Shown piece by piece: positions 6,966 through 14,934 of a stretch of DNA of 34,995 nucleotides. The number at the start of each line of letters is the position of its first letter. Position 1 is the stretch's first letter. Position numbers and translations under genes: made by a program. The notes under the pieces were generated by a model that saw nothing but the letters and a program-made list of their open reading frames with translations, did not search any database and had not been told where the DNA came from. Origin of the DNA: SFFI01 sp964398655. GTDB taxonomy: Bacteria > Bacillota > Clostridia > Saccharofermentanales > DTU023. Location: positions 1 through 34,995 of the forward strand of contig CAYNNG010000019.1 in assembly GCA_964398655.1 (NCBI GenBank), read 5' to 3'.

Positions 6966-8147
6966 CTATTTTACTAGCTCATTCATGATTACCACCTGGT
7001 CGTGAACAGCTGAGGCGGAGCTAGGGTCTTCAGTTATGGCTCCCAAGGTGGTCAAGATATAGCGCCGGCCATTTTTTTCAAATAGGCTGGCCTGGCATTG
7101 TTCCGTGCCGGTATAACCAGACTTTCCAGCCAGAATAGTGGTGGAGAAGTCCGGATCCGAATTAAATTTCCAGATGAAAGTGGAGAGCATGCCCAAACCG
7201 TCCGGATAGAAATCGTCGGGGGCCATACCATAGCTGTCAGATCCTGCGATTTTTACAAAACGCTCATCTTGGCAGGCGGTCCAAAAAAGTTGGGCCATAT
7301 CTTGCGCAGTGGAATATAGGCCATCTTCGGGCAGGCCCGTAGGATTAGTGAAGTGGCTGTGCTTAAGACCCAGGTCTTGGGCCTTGTCGTTCATGGCTTG
7401 GACAAAGGCTGCTTGGCTGCCGGAAATTTCGCGGGCTAGGGCATGGGCGGCATCTGCCCCTGAAGGCAGGAGAAGGCCGTGGAGCAGGTCTTCAATCGTC
7501 ACCGTTTGTCCTGCCTGAAAGCCTGCCGTGCTGGCATCCGCTTCTACCAGCCCGGCTACATCCCCATCTTGGATGATCACTTCCTCGTTCAAGTCGGAAT
7601 AATGGTTCAAGGCCAGAAGGGCGGTGAGTACCTTGGTGAGGGAGGCGGGCGGGAAGGCTTGATCAGCCTTTTCTTCCGCTAGAACTAGGCCGGTTTCTAA
7701 ATCCATGAGGCAGTAGGTTTGGCTGACCAGCTGGCTGGAATCAAAATTTTGTTTAATGTGAGCCTGAATGAGCTCGGCCTGAACCTGCTTGTCTTGGGGT
7801 GAAAGTTCCTGGGAAGAGACTTTAGAGCTGGCTTCCACCTCTAACTCATTTGTGCTTGACGCAGCGGTATTTTTAGTTTCTGCAATAGAGGGCGCGGCAG
7901 CAAGTTCTCCGGTAGAGGCTTCCAGTGCGGAAGGCGGGGAAAAATTAAACTCAGCCTGCGGTGTGCTGGTATTTTCTCCCGGCTGAGAGCTGGGAAAGGC
8001 GTAATTTTTGATCACGAGGACCAGAACAGTTACGAGTAAAACGCTGGCCAGACTAACCAGTATGGTAGTAATAATTTTATGCCGAGCTTGGCCAGCCAAC
8101 TCTTGCTCTTGCTGCGGTTTCTGTTTTCTTGTGCCTGCTTGACGCAT
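6966..8147 (-). CDS. Membrane-anchored D-alanyl-D-alanine carboxypeptidase (peptidase S11)
   Basis: The 393-residue protein has a cytoplasmic, charged start, an uncleaved membrane segment at about 25-47, and a Ser/Glu-rich linker to about 125. The S11 penicillin-binding fold follows: the catalytic SLTK at 169-172, the second motif as SGA at 229-231 (usually SxN), and KSG at 342-344 (usually KTG) followed by YT. Enzymes of this family remove the terminal D-Ala from peptidoglycan stem peptides outside the membrane. It lacks the usual C-terminal PBP5-C domain and amphipathic anchor; the N-terminal membrane segment replaces them. The Asn-to-Ala change in the second motif is unusual, though Ala-containing variants exist. 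The relic ORF follows on the same strand. Confidence 0.85.
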   Translation of the reverse strand: MRQAGTRKQKPQQEQELAGQARHKIITTILVSLASVLLVTVLVLVIKNYAFPSSQPGENTSTPQAEFNFSPPSALEASTGELAAAPSIAETKNTAASSTNELEVEASSKVSSQELSPQDKQVQAELIQAHIKQNFDSSQLVSQTYCLMDLETGLVLAEEKADQAFPPASLTKVLTALLALNHYSDLNEEVIIQDGDVAGLVEADASTAGFQAGQTVTIEDLLHGLLLPSGADAAHALAREISGSQAAFVQAMNDKAQDLGLKHSHFTNPTGLPEDGLYSTAQDMAQLFWTACQDERFVKIAGSDSYGMAPDDFYPDGLGMLSTFIWKFNSDPDFSTTILAGKSGYTGTEQCQASLFEKNGRRYILTTLGAITEDPSSASAVHDQVVIMNELVK

Positions 8148-8404
8148 CTTTATTGCTCTCTGCTTTTAATCAAGTATATTCTGTAGAACTAAGTTTACAC
8201 AGGTGCGCGGTCAAAAGGCAAAATTTCTCCTGACTGGATTACTGGCACGGACATTGTAAATTACAGGTAAATTTACTCAGGTCTGCTTGATGGCTAATTG
8301 GGGGCTTCATAAAATTTTGTAGTGGGGAGGGATAAACCTTAATTGGTATTCCCCCATATACACGATACTGCGGCAGGCGCGCGGTCAGAAAGGTAAACGT
8401 ACAT

Positions 8405-8731
8405 ATGGAATTGCTTTATAAGCCAGATAGTTCTGCGCAAGATTTTACGGTAACGGATGCAATCTTGATCCTGGCTATGAATCAGGAGAAGCCAATCTTC
8501 TCTTTTCTCTCATTCCCGATTATTTCAGCTACCTTTATTACGGATATTAGTGGCTCTCGCCTTAATCAATTTGCCGCAGAGAGAAAAGCCAGACTCAGAG
8601 ACTGGGGGGTCTTGGAGCAAAGCACAAAAAAAGCTTGGCTGGGTCGAGAATCTACAAAAGAAACCGTTAAGCCTGAGTTTGTGGACCGTATTATTAAAAA
8701 ATTGCGCGCGGAGCTGCCTGTGCCAGCCTAG
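8405..8731 (+). CDS. Hypothetical protein, 108 aa
   Basis: I do not recognise this protein. The first half is mixed and rather hydrophobic (ILILAMNQEKPIFSFLSF); the second half is basic and probably helical (RLNQFAAERKARLRDWGVLEQS ... FVDRIIKKLRAELP, broken here). There is no signal peptide or clear membrane helix. GAAAGG lies about 13 bases before the ATG, a weak start. It could be a small cytosolic helical protein or the remnant of a longer one. It is followed by the tRNA operon on the same strand. Confidence 0.45.
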   Translation: MELLYKPDSSAQDFTVTDAILILAMNQEKPIFSFLSFPIISATFITDISGSRLNQFAAERKARLRDWGVLEQSTKKAWLGRESTKETVKPEFVDRIIKKLRAELPVPA

Positions 8732-8854
8732 AGCAAAGCGGCCTACTGGGGTAGGTTATTTGGCGGCGTAGGCGTATAAAATGCTATAATCTGACCTTGC
8801 CGAGCGAGAAAAAGGAGAGGCTTTTGTCCATCCTGGCAAATTTTCTCCGGATAT

Positions 8855-8883
8855 TTGACAAGTGAAAAAAGCTCTGTTAGTAT
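8855..8883 (+). promoter_or_regulatory. Promoter of the tRNA-Met/tRNA-Glu operon
   Basis: TTGACA at 8855-8860, a 17-bp spacer, and TAGTAT at 8878-8883. Transcription would begin about 14 bases before tRNA-Met. A second TATAAT at 8785-8790 lies further upstream. Between them a 13-codon TTG-started frame (8824-8865) follows AAGGAGAGG and runs into the -35 element. Confidence 0.7.
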
Positions 8884-8903
8884 TCAAAAGCGCTGGTAAA
8901 TTC

Positions 8904-8980
8904 GGCGGCGTAGCTCAGCTGGCCAGAGCAATCGGTTCATACCCGATCGGTCGTAAGTTCGAATCTTACCGCCGCTACCA
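8904..8980 (+). tRNA. tRNA-Met (anticodon CAT, elongator type)
   Basis: A 77-nt cloverleaf with acceptor stem GGCGGCG/CGCCGCT, anticodon stem ATCGG/CCGAT and loop TTCATAC, and CCA encoded. The first acceptor pair is formed (G-T wobble) and the three G-C pairs of the initiator anticodon stem are not present, so the elongator form is preferred. tRNA-Ile2 (lysidine-modified CAT) is not fully excluded. Confidence 0.88.
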
Positions 8981-8983
8981 CAT

Positions 8984-9059
8984 GGCCCGTTGGTCAAGAG
9001 GTTTAAGACACCGCCCTTTCACGGCGGAGTCAGGGGTTCGATTCCCCTACGGGTCACCA
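8984..9059 (+). tRNA. tRNA-Glu (anticodon TTC)
   Basis: A 76-nt cloverleaf three bases after tRNA-Met. The acceptor stem is GGCCCGT/ACGGGTC, the anticodon stem CCGCC/GGCGG with loop CTTTCAC, and the T-arm AGGGG/CCCCT. CCA is encoded. This is the substrate of the GltX enzyme encoded further along the window. Confidence 0.95.
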
Positions 9060-9095
9060 AAAAGCTCCAGGAATCCTTTCCTGGAGCTTTTTCTA
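9060..9095 (+). terminator. Terminator of the tRNA operon
   Basis: A 14-bp stem (arms 9060-9073 and 9078-9091) with a 4-base loop, ending in a T-run, starts directly after the CCA of tRNA-Glu. Confidence 0.9.
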
Positions 9096-9377
9096 TGCCA
9101 GAATTTTGGTCAAGATCTTGGTGTTATTGGCGCTGCTTGGTGCAATTTCACCATTAGGCCTTTAGTTTATTAATAGAAGTGAAAATATAGGCTAAGTCGG
9201 GATGATAAATTGGTGCTCGCAAAAGTCTACGGGCTGCCGATTGCCTGCCCTGGACTAAGAGGGGGTTAATTGTAGGTAAGCTCAGACTTGCAATATAGAT
9301 GTAACAAAATTACCAGCTTGCGAGACTGGAGCCGATGCGGCTAAAATGCAACTAATAGTGCAGCAAAGGAGATCTAT
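9096..9377 (+). other. Non-coding gap with a possible promoter for the redox module
   Basis: No gene is visible here on either strand. The only notable signal is TTGCGA (9318-9323), an 18-bp spacer and TAAAAT (9342-9347), a plausible promoter about 30 bases before the CXXC peptide gene. Confidence 0.4.
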
Positions 9378-9524
9378 ATGCCTCAGACTAAACAAAAAAG
9401 ACTTCGCCTTGGACTGGCAGCCTTGGCCGCTGCCGGCTTAATTTACGGTTTGGCCAGCGGTCAAGCCCAGGCCGTCTGGCAGAAGGCGGTCTTTATCTGC
9501 ATGGAATGCATTGGTATAGGCTAA
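9378..9524 (+). CDS. CD1871A-family CXXC membrane peptide (48 aa)
   Basis: A 48-residue frame starts behind an AAAGGAGA site eight bases before the ATG. A basic N-terminus (KQKRLR) precedes a membrane helix at about 11-27, and the product ends in AVFICMECIGIG with the CXXC at Cys41/Cys44. That C-terminal signature (a helix followed by ICxECIGIG at the very end) is characteristic of the CD1871A family of tiny CXXC proteins known from Clostridia, usually beside a polytopic 4Fe-4S protein. That is the arrangement here. Function is unproven. By topology the CXXC would lie at or outside the membrane and could accept electrons from the neighbouring ferredoxin-like membrane protein. Confidence 0.8.
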   Translation: MPQTKQKRLRLGLAALAAAGLIYGLASGQAQAVWQKAVFICMECIGIG

Positions 9525-9639
9525 GGCTGGTAGTAACGCCTTAATCCGGGCCTATCTCCCAGACACAGACAGGAGTCCTGCGTCTCCGCTGGACTCTTGG
9601 ACATAGTGGATAGCTAATTGAGAAATTTGAGGAGCGATC

Positions 9640-10581
9640 ATGACTGAAAACAGCAGTACATCAAAATCCCCCGTCAACACCCAGAATCCCCAAGAACGCC
9701 TAAAGAAAAGTGAGAAGAAGCGCAATTTATTTCAAGCGGGCTTTTTCCTTTTGACCAACGGCCAACTCTCGGGTTATGTTACAGGACAAATTTATCGCGG
9801 ACCAAGCAAACATATTTGCGTTCCGGGTCTAAACTGTTATTCCTGCCCAGGGGCTTTAGGCGCTTGCCCCATGGGGTCCCTGCAAGCGGGGCTCTATGAC
9901 ACACGGCAGCTCTTTCCCTTTTATGTGTTGTCTCTCTTAACTTTCTTCGGCCTGCTTTTTGGCCGCCTGGTTTGTGGTCTGCTCTGCCCCTTTGGCTTTT
10001 TGCAGGATCTCCTGGCTAAAATTCCGGTCAAAAAATATCGCCTGGAGTTACAGAAGCCTAAACTAGACCGCACACTCCGCTACTTTAAGTATGTGATCCT
10101 AGTCTTGCTTGTCTTTATGCTGCCCTTTATGGGACGCTTCCTGCCCAGCTTCATGAAGCCCTGGTTTTGCAAGTATATCTGCCCCTCCGGTACCATTTTG
10201 GCCGGCTGGCCCCTGGTCAGTCTCAACCCTGGTCTGCAGGGCCAAATCGGCTGGCTCTTTGGCTGGAAGTCTCTTCTCGCCATCGGTATCGTGGTGGGGG
10301 CCATTTTTATTCCCCGCTTTTTCTGCCGTTATCTTTGCCCGCTGGGAGCCTTTTATGGCTTGTTTAATAAATTTGCCTTTTTCCGCCTCAGCTACCAGGC
10401 CAGTGCCTGTATCCAGTGCGGAGCCTGCAAGCGGACTTGCCCCATGGGTATTGACATGCCTCGGCAAAATCAGAGCGCGGAATGCGTGCGCTGCGGACGC
10501 TGTGCCGCGGTCTGCCCCACGAACTGCCTGCACACGGGCTTTAAAACACCGGCTGCTCCCGATGTGGCTAAATGTGACTAA
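9640..10581 (+). CDS. Polytopic 4Fe-4S membrane protein (NapH/YccM-like)
   Basis: The 313-residue protein has a cytoplasmic basic start and about five membrane segments (about 34-50, 84-108, 145-165, 205-228 and 228-245, approximate). It shows the repeated CxxxCP motifs seen in NapH/RdxA-like proteins (CGLLCPFGF, CKYICPSG, CRYLCPLG), and CVPGLNCYSCPGALGACP near the start. Two ferredoxin clusters end the protein: CIQCGACKRTCP (Cys257, 260, 263, 267) and CVRCGRCAAVCP (Cys282, 285, 288, 292). These proteins pass electrons through the membrane from cytosolic donors. The gene sits between the CXXC peptide and a thioredoxin-like lipoprotein, which suggests export of reducing power to thiols outside. 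GAGGAGCG precedes the ATG. Confidence 0.85.
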   Translation: MTENSSTSKSPVNTQNPQERLKKSEKKRNLFQAGFFLLTNGQLSGYVTGQIYRGPSKHICVPGLNCYSCPGALGACPMGSLQAGLYDTRQLFPFYVLSLLTFFGLLFGRLVCGLLCPFGFLQDLLAKIPVKKYRLELQKPKLDRTLRYFKYVILVLLVFMLPFMGRFLPSFMKPWFCKYICPSGTILAGWPLVSLNPGLQGQIGWLFGWKSLLAIGIVVGAIFIPRFFCRYLCPLGAFYGLFNKFAFFRLSYQASACIQCGACKRTCPMGIDMPRQNQSAECVRCGRCAAVCPTNCLHTGFKTPAAPDVAKCD

Positions 10582-10731
10582 AGCATGAACTTTCTTCTCT
10601 TGTCCTTGTCTTGAAATATTAGTCTATGCTATCGTTTTAGCGTTTACAGAGCCCTAGCTTTTCCGGGCTAGGGTCATAATTATACGAGTACTTTCAAGAG
10701 TACATAGCAATTTTTAGTTTGAGGTAATTAC

Positions 10732-11409
10732 ATGCGACATCATAAATTTTATTTAGTGCTGGTCTCTGTCCTCGTGCTTAGCCTGGGCCTGGTAGCTTGC
10801 AGCCAGCCTGCGGAGCCGAAAACTGCAGATGACAGCAAAGTGAATAATGCAGAAACCGAGGCTGCCCCAGCGGGCGACCAGGTTAGCCCTGAGAGCACAG
10901 AGGCTGACACCAGCGCCGTGGAAAGCGCGGAATCGGCAACTAAGAAGCTGGAGAGCAAAGCAGCAAATACTGCTGACCAGGATGAGGTTACAGACATAGA
11001 GAGCCTGGTAGAAGAGCGGGACACTCTGGATGGCACAGCTACCTACCAGGTGGTAGTGGCGAAAGAAGATGGAAACTACAGCTTCAAGGAACTGGCCATC
11101 CCCGATTTTTCTGCCTGGATGGCGGCTCAAACTCAGCCGGTCTTCCTAGACTTCTGGGCCCCTTGGTGCCAACCCTGCGTTATGGCTTCACCCGAGGTAG
11201 ATAAGCTGGCTTCTAGCTATGGTGAGGATCTTAAGGTGCTGAAAGTAAATGTCGAGGGTCTGCCCGCGGAGATCGTGGCAGAATATAAGATCTCCGGTAT
11301 TCCTCGCTTCATCTTGCTGGAAGACCAGGAAGTGAAAGACGAGTGGGAAGGCTTTAGCCAAGATCGCATGGATGAGATCAGGCAGAGCATTGACCAGCTC
11401 ATCGGCTAG
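10732..11409 (+). CDS. Thioredoxin-fold lipoprotein
   Basis: The 225-residue protein has a lipoprotein signal ending in LVAC (Cys23) and an Ala/Glu/Ser-rich spacer to about residue 105. A thioredoxin domain follows: LDFWAPWCQPCVMASPEV with the active CQPC at 146-149, and the cis-proline loop in KISGIPRF. It would be lipid-anchored and act on disulfides outside the membrane. The redox direction depends on its partner; here the partner genes are the CXXC peptide and the 4Fe-4S protein just upstream (150-bp gap with a CCCTAGC/GCTAGGG hairpin but no clear T-run). A reductase role (TlpA/ResA-like) is the more likely one. No CcdA-type protein is in the window. Confidence 0.85.
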   Translation: MRHHKFYLVLVSVLVLSLGLVACSQPAEPKTADDSKVNNAETEAAPAGDQVSPESTEADTSAVESAESATKKLESKAANTADQDEVTDIESLVEERDTLDGTATYQVVVAKEDGNYSFKELAIPDFSAWMAAQTQPVFLDFWAPWCQPCVMASPEVDKLASSYGEDLKVLKVNVEGLPAEIVAEYKISGIPRFILLEDQEVKDEWEGFSQDRMDEIRQSIDQLIG

Positions 11410-11459
11410 GGCTTAAGCTGATCAGCCTGAATTAGATCCCTAAACTTCCGTAAATAAGT

Positions 11460-11502
11460 GGTGGCCGTCAGCAGACTTGCTGGCGGCCACCTTTGGTTTG
11501 TT
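11460..11502 (+). terminator. Terminator after the redox module
   Basis: A 13-bp stem GGTGGCCGTCAGC/GCTGGCGGCCACC (arms 11460-11472 and 11479-11491) is followed by a broken T tract, TTTGGTTTGTT. It lies between convergent transcripts. Confidence 0.65.
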
Positions 11503-11520
11503 ACAGATTTTTAGCGTAAA

Positions 11521-11543
11521 TCTCGGACCTTCTTGGCCCGAGA
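11521..11543 (-). terminator. Possible terminator of glnS
   Basis: On the minus strand TCTCGG/CCGAGA with an inner G-C rich extension forms a hairpin five bases after the glnS stop, followed only by TTTACG. The T-run is weak. Confidence 0.4.
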
Positions 11544-11547
11544 CCTG

Positions 11548-13266
11548 CTACTTGGCGGGACTTTCCTGGGGCTTATAAGATTCCCTCAGGCCGACCGACC
11601 GGTTGAAGACGGGGTGGTCATCACGGTCATCTTCGGAATCCACACAGAAATAGCCCTGACGCATGAACTGCCAGGAAGCATCTTTGCGGTGCTCATAAAG
11701 CCAAGCTTCCAGCTTGCAGCCTTGCAGAATCTGGACAGACTCGGGATTAATGAGCTCAGTGTAATCTTTCTCGCCGTCATCCGGATTTTCCACGGTGAAG
11801 AGCTTGTCATAGAGACGCAACTCAGCATCCTTACAGCTTGTGGTGTCTACCCAATGGATAGTACCGCGGACCTTTTCTCCCTCGCGGGCCTGGCCGCCGC
11901 GGGTCTCCGGATCGTATTCCGCTGTGACATAGAGGATATTGCCTTCTTCGTCCTTCACGCAGCCTGTGCATTCCACAATATAAGCTCCGCGCAGGCGGAC
12001 TTTGTTGCCAGGGTAGAGGCGGCGGTATTTCTTAGGAGGTACCTCTTCAAAGTCATCCGCTTCAATCCAGATTTCACGAGAGAAGCTGGTCATATGGGTG
12101 CCCATCTCAGGCTTTTGAGGATGGTTTTCGACTTCGACTTCTTCTACCTGACCTTCCGGATAGTTGGTGATCACCAGCTTTAGAGGGCGCAGGACGGCCA
12201 TGCCGCGGAGGGCGGTTTCGTTAAGGTCTTCGCGCAGGCAGTACTCTAAGAAGTCATAGGAGACGACAGAATCTACCTTAGAAACCCCGATACCATTGCA
12301 GAAGTTAAAGATGGACCTGGGGGTGTAGCCGCGGCGGCGTAAGCCGGACAGGGTAGGCATCCGGGGGTCATCCCAGCCGGAGACTACATGGGATTCCACT
12401 AGTTGGCGCAGCTTGCGCTTGGACATCACGGTGTAATCTAGGTTCAGGCGGGCAAATTCAATCTGCCGAGGCTTGCTGGGGCAGGAAATGTTTTGGACTA
12501 CCCAGTCATATAAGGGCCGGTGGTCCTCAAATTCCAGGGAGCAGAGCGAGTGGGTGATGCCTTCGATCGCATCCTCGATAGGGTGGGCGAAGTCATACAT
12601 TGGGTAGATGCACCACTGGTTGCCTGTGCGGTGGTGCTCCATGTGGCTAATGCGGTAGATGACGGGGTCCCGCATATTCATATTGCCGGAGGACATATCG
12701 ATTTTCGCCCGCAGGGTTAGAGAACCGTCTGGGAATTCTCCTGCCTTCATGCGGCTAAAGAGATCTAAGCTCTCTTCGATAGGACGGTTGCGCCAGGGAG
12801 ATTCCTTACCGGGCTCCGTCAAAGTACCGCGATGTAGGCGGATTTCTTCTGCGCTTTCTTCACAAACATAGGCTAAGCCCTTTTGAATGAGTTCTCGGGC
12901 ATATTCATACATTTGGTCAAAGTAGTCGGAAGCGTGGTAGAAGCGGTCGCCCCAGTCATAGCCCAGCCATTTGACATCCTTTTGGATTTGCTGGACAAAG
13001 TGCTCTTCTTCCTTGGCCGGATTGGTGTCATCCATGCGGAGGTTGCAGAGTCCGTCGTATTTGAGCGCGGTGGTGAAGTTAATATAGATGGCTTTAGCGT
13101 GGCCAATATGCAGGTAGCCGTTGGGTTCCGGTGGGAACCGGGTATGGATACGCTGCCCGTAGCTGCGCTCCCCGGGTTTTAGGTCTTCATCAATAAAGTC
13201 ATGGATGAAGTTGCTGCGAGGCTGCATGGCCTCGGGATTAGCGACAATTTGTTTTTCTTCTGACAT
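11548..13266 (-). CDS. glnS: Glutaminyl-tRNA synthetase
   Basis: The 572-residue class I enzyme charges tRNA-Gln with glutamine in the cytosol. It shows RFPPEPNGYLHIGHAKA with HIGH at 53-56, the NLRMDDTNP stretch, the ACB-region SRRQLxx-like WCIYPMYDFAHPIEDA motif, and VMSKRK (MSK at 281-283) in place of KMSKS, all diagnostic of GlnRS rather than GluRS. The C-terminal beta-barrel half is complete, ending about residue 560; no YqeY tail is present. The length matches the family (about 550-560). AGGAAGA precedes the start. It lies 99 bases downstream of gltX on the same strand. Having a direct GlnRS suggests the Gln pathway need not rely on GatCAB, whose genes are not seen here. Confidence 0.95.
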   Translation of the reverse strand: MSEEKQIVANPEAMQPRSNFIHDFIDEDLKPGERSYGQRIHTRFPPEPNGYLHIGHAKAIYINFTTALKYDGLCNLRMDDTNPAKEEEHFVQQIQKDVKWLGYDWGDRFYHASDYFDQMYEYARELIQKGLAYVCEESAEEIRLHRGTLTEPGKESPWRNRPIEESLDLFSRMKAGEFPDGSLTLRAKIDMSSGNMNMRDPVIYRISHMEHHRTGNQWCIYPMYDFAHPIEDAIEGITHSLCSLEFEDHRPLYDWVVQNISCPSKPRQIEFARLNLDYTVMSKRKLRQLVESHVVSGWDDPRMPTLSGLRRRGYTPRSIFNFCNGIGVSKVDSVVSYDFLEYCLREDLNETALRGMAVLRPLKLVITNYPEGQVEEVEVENHPQKPEMGTHMTSFSREIWIEADDFEEVPPKKYRRLYPGNKVRLRGAYIVECTGCVKDEEGNILYVTAEYDPETRGGQAREGEKVRGTIHWVDTTSCKDAELRLYDKLFTVENPDDGEKDYTELINPESVQILQGCKLEAWLYEHRKDASWQFMRQGYFCVDSEDDRDDHPVFNRSVGLRESYKPQESPAK

Positions 13267-13365
13267 ACTTTCTTCCTCTGTGCTATCTATTTCTCAAGTT
13301 TACGAAAGGTCTATTCTTGGCCCGAGACGGCCTCAACTGTTAGGCCTCATCACTCGCTGGCAGGA

Positions 13366-14844
13366 CTAGGCCTCGGGGTGGGCAGCTAAATAATCGGCCA
13401 GGATCTTCTGTCCGGCTCTCAGGCGTTTCATGCTCTCTTCGCGGCCCAAAATCATCATAATTTCAATGGCGCCGCCTGGGGTGACATTCTGGCCAGATAA
13501 GGCGATACGAGGAGGACCCATGACTTGGCCAGTCTTCCAGCCTCTGGCAGGACCCAGATCCATGAGGGCCTGGTGGACAGTTTCCCGTTTGAAATCAGGC
13601 AGTTGGTCTAAGAGGTCAATTTCTACATCTAAGATTTCCTTAGCCAGAGCGGGTTTAAGCTTTTGCCGCTTATTATTAAAGAGCTCTGCCTCGTAGGGAG
13701 TAGTCTCCTTGAAAAAGCCCAGCATTTCAGGGAATTGCTGCGGGGTTTCCATGCGGCTTTGCAGGATTTCTGCCAGGATGTTTAAGTCATAGGACTGGCT
13801 GCCAAAGAATTCATCTGCGAAAGGCTTGAGCCAGGCCTTGAAGGCCTCGGGTTCCATATCCTGGATATATTGAGCGTTGTACCAAGCCAGCTTTTGATAG
13901 TCAAAAACGGCTGGAGATTTACTGATATGGGCTTCGTCAAAGACTTGACGCAGTTCTTCTAGACTGAAAATTTCCCGGGTATCAGAGCCGGGTGCCCAGC
14001 CCAGGAAGGCCAGGTAGTTCACAATGGCGCTGACTAGATAACCTTCTGCCACGAGGTCCTGGAAGGAGGTGGCTCCGTGCCGCTTGGAAAGTTTCTTGCC
14101 ATCTGTCCCTAAAATGAGCGGCAGGTGGACATATTGGGGCGGTTCCCAGCCTAGAGCTTCGTAGAGCAGGTTGTACTTGGGGGTAGAGGAGAGGTATTCG
14201 GATCCGCGTACTACATGCGTGATTCCCATCTCATGGTCGTCAATTACATTGGCAAAGTTGTAGGTAGGGAAGCCGTCGGTTTTGAGGAGGATTTGGTCTT
14301 CCAAGTCTGCGTTGGCTACAGTGATTTCCCCATAAACCAAGTCTTGGAAAGTGGTCTCACCCTCCAGAGGCATCTTCTGGCGGATAACGTAGGGTTTGCC
14401 CGCAGCCAGGTTGGCCTCTATTTCCTCTGGGCTTAAGTTGCGGCAATGACGGTTATAGCCGTAGGTTTTTTGCCCATCTGGACCCTCGGTAGCCTGGGCC
14501 TCTAAGTCCTCTTTGGAACAGAAGCAGCGGTAGGCCTTGCCTTCAGCTACCAATTTTTCCGCATAAGGCTTGTAGTGGTCCAGCCTCTCACTTTGGATGT
14601 AAGGGCCCACGGGACCTCCCACATCGGGGCCTTCATCATGGGTTAAGCCGCAGGCAGCCAGGGTCTGGTAAATGACGTCTACCGCCCCTTCCACCTTGCG
14701 TTCTTGGTCAGTATCCTCAATACGCAGAATAAACTTACCATCTTTTCTCTTGCTGATCAGCCAGGTGTATAAAGCCGACCGCAAGTTGCCAATGTGCATA
14801 AAGCCCGTGGGGCTGGGAGCAAAACGAGTTCTACGGGTAGTCAT
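13366..14844 (-). CDS. gltX: Glutamyl-tRNA synthetase
   Basis: The start is placed at the ATG at 14844, which has AAGGAG seven bases before it, rather than at an in-frame ATG 39 bases earlier; this gives 492 residues. RFAPSPTGFMHIGNLRSALY carries the HIGH-type motif as HIGN (17-20), and KLSKRHG (251-255) is the KMSKS-type loop. The catalytic and anticodon-binding halves are both complete. It charges tRNA-Glu, whose gene with anticodon TTC is also in the window (8984). Whether it is discriminating cannot be read by eye, but the presence of glnS next to it makes a discriminating GluRS the likely form. It is divergent from the DUF5685 gene, with only 90 bases between them. Confidence 0.95.
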   Translation of the reverse strand: MTTRRTRFAPSPTGFMHIGNLRSALYTWLISKRKDGKFILRIEDTDQERKVEGAVDVIYQTLAACGLTHDEGPDVGGPVGPYIQSERLDHYKPYAEKLVAEGKAYRCFCSKEDLEAQATEGPDGQKTYGYNRHCRNLSPEEIEANLAAGKPYVIRQKMPLEGETTFQDLVYGEITVANADLEDQILLKTDGFPTYNFANVIDDHEMGITHVVRGSEYLSSTPKYNLLYEALGWEPPQYVHLPLILGTDGKKLSKRHGATSFQDLVAEGYLVSAIVNYLAFLGWAPGSDTREIFSLEELRQVFDEAHISKSPAVFDYQKLAWYNAQYIQDMEPEAFKAWLKPFADEFFGSQSYDLNILAEILQSRMETPQQFPEMLGFFKETTPYEAELFNNKRQKLKPALAKEILDVEIDLLDQLPDFKRETVHQALMDLGPARGWKTGQVMGPPRIALSGQNVTPGGAIEIMMILGREESMKRLRAGQKILADYLAAHPEA

Positions 14845-14934
14845 AAAGTCTCCTTGGTGTACTCTTCTAATGTCTTTTCTCAAGATTTTACTCTATCATA
14901 AGACAAAAGTGACCAAAAGGGGGCAAGTCCTGCC

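Noticed and set aside
9900..10600. Several long minus-strand and shifted plus-strand frames across the 4Fe-4S gene
   Set aside because: They are by-products of its composition. Only the 9640-10581 frame contains the cysteine clusters and membrane helices.
11533..12183. A 216-codon plus-strand frame
   Set aside because: It is the antisense of glnS. The glnS motifs are unambiguous and the plus frame has no ribosome binding site or family resemblance.
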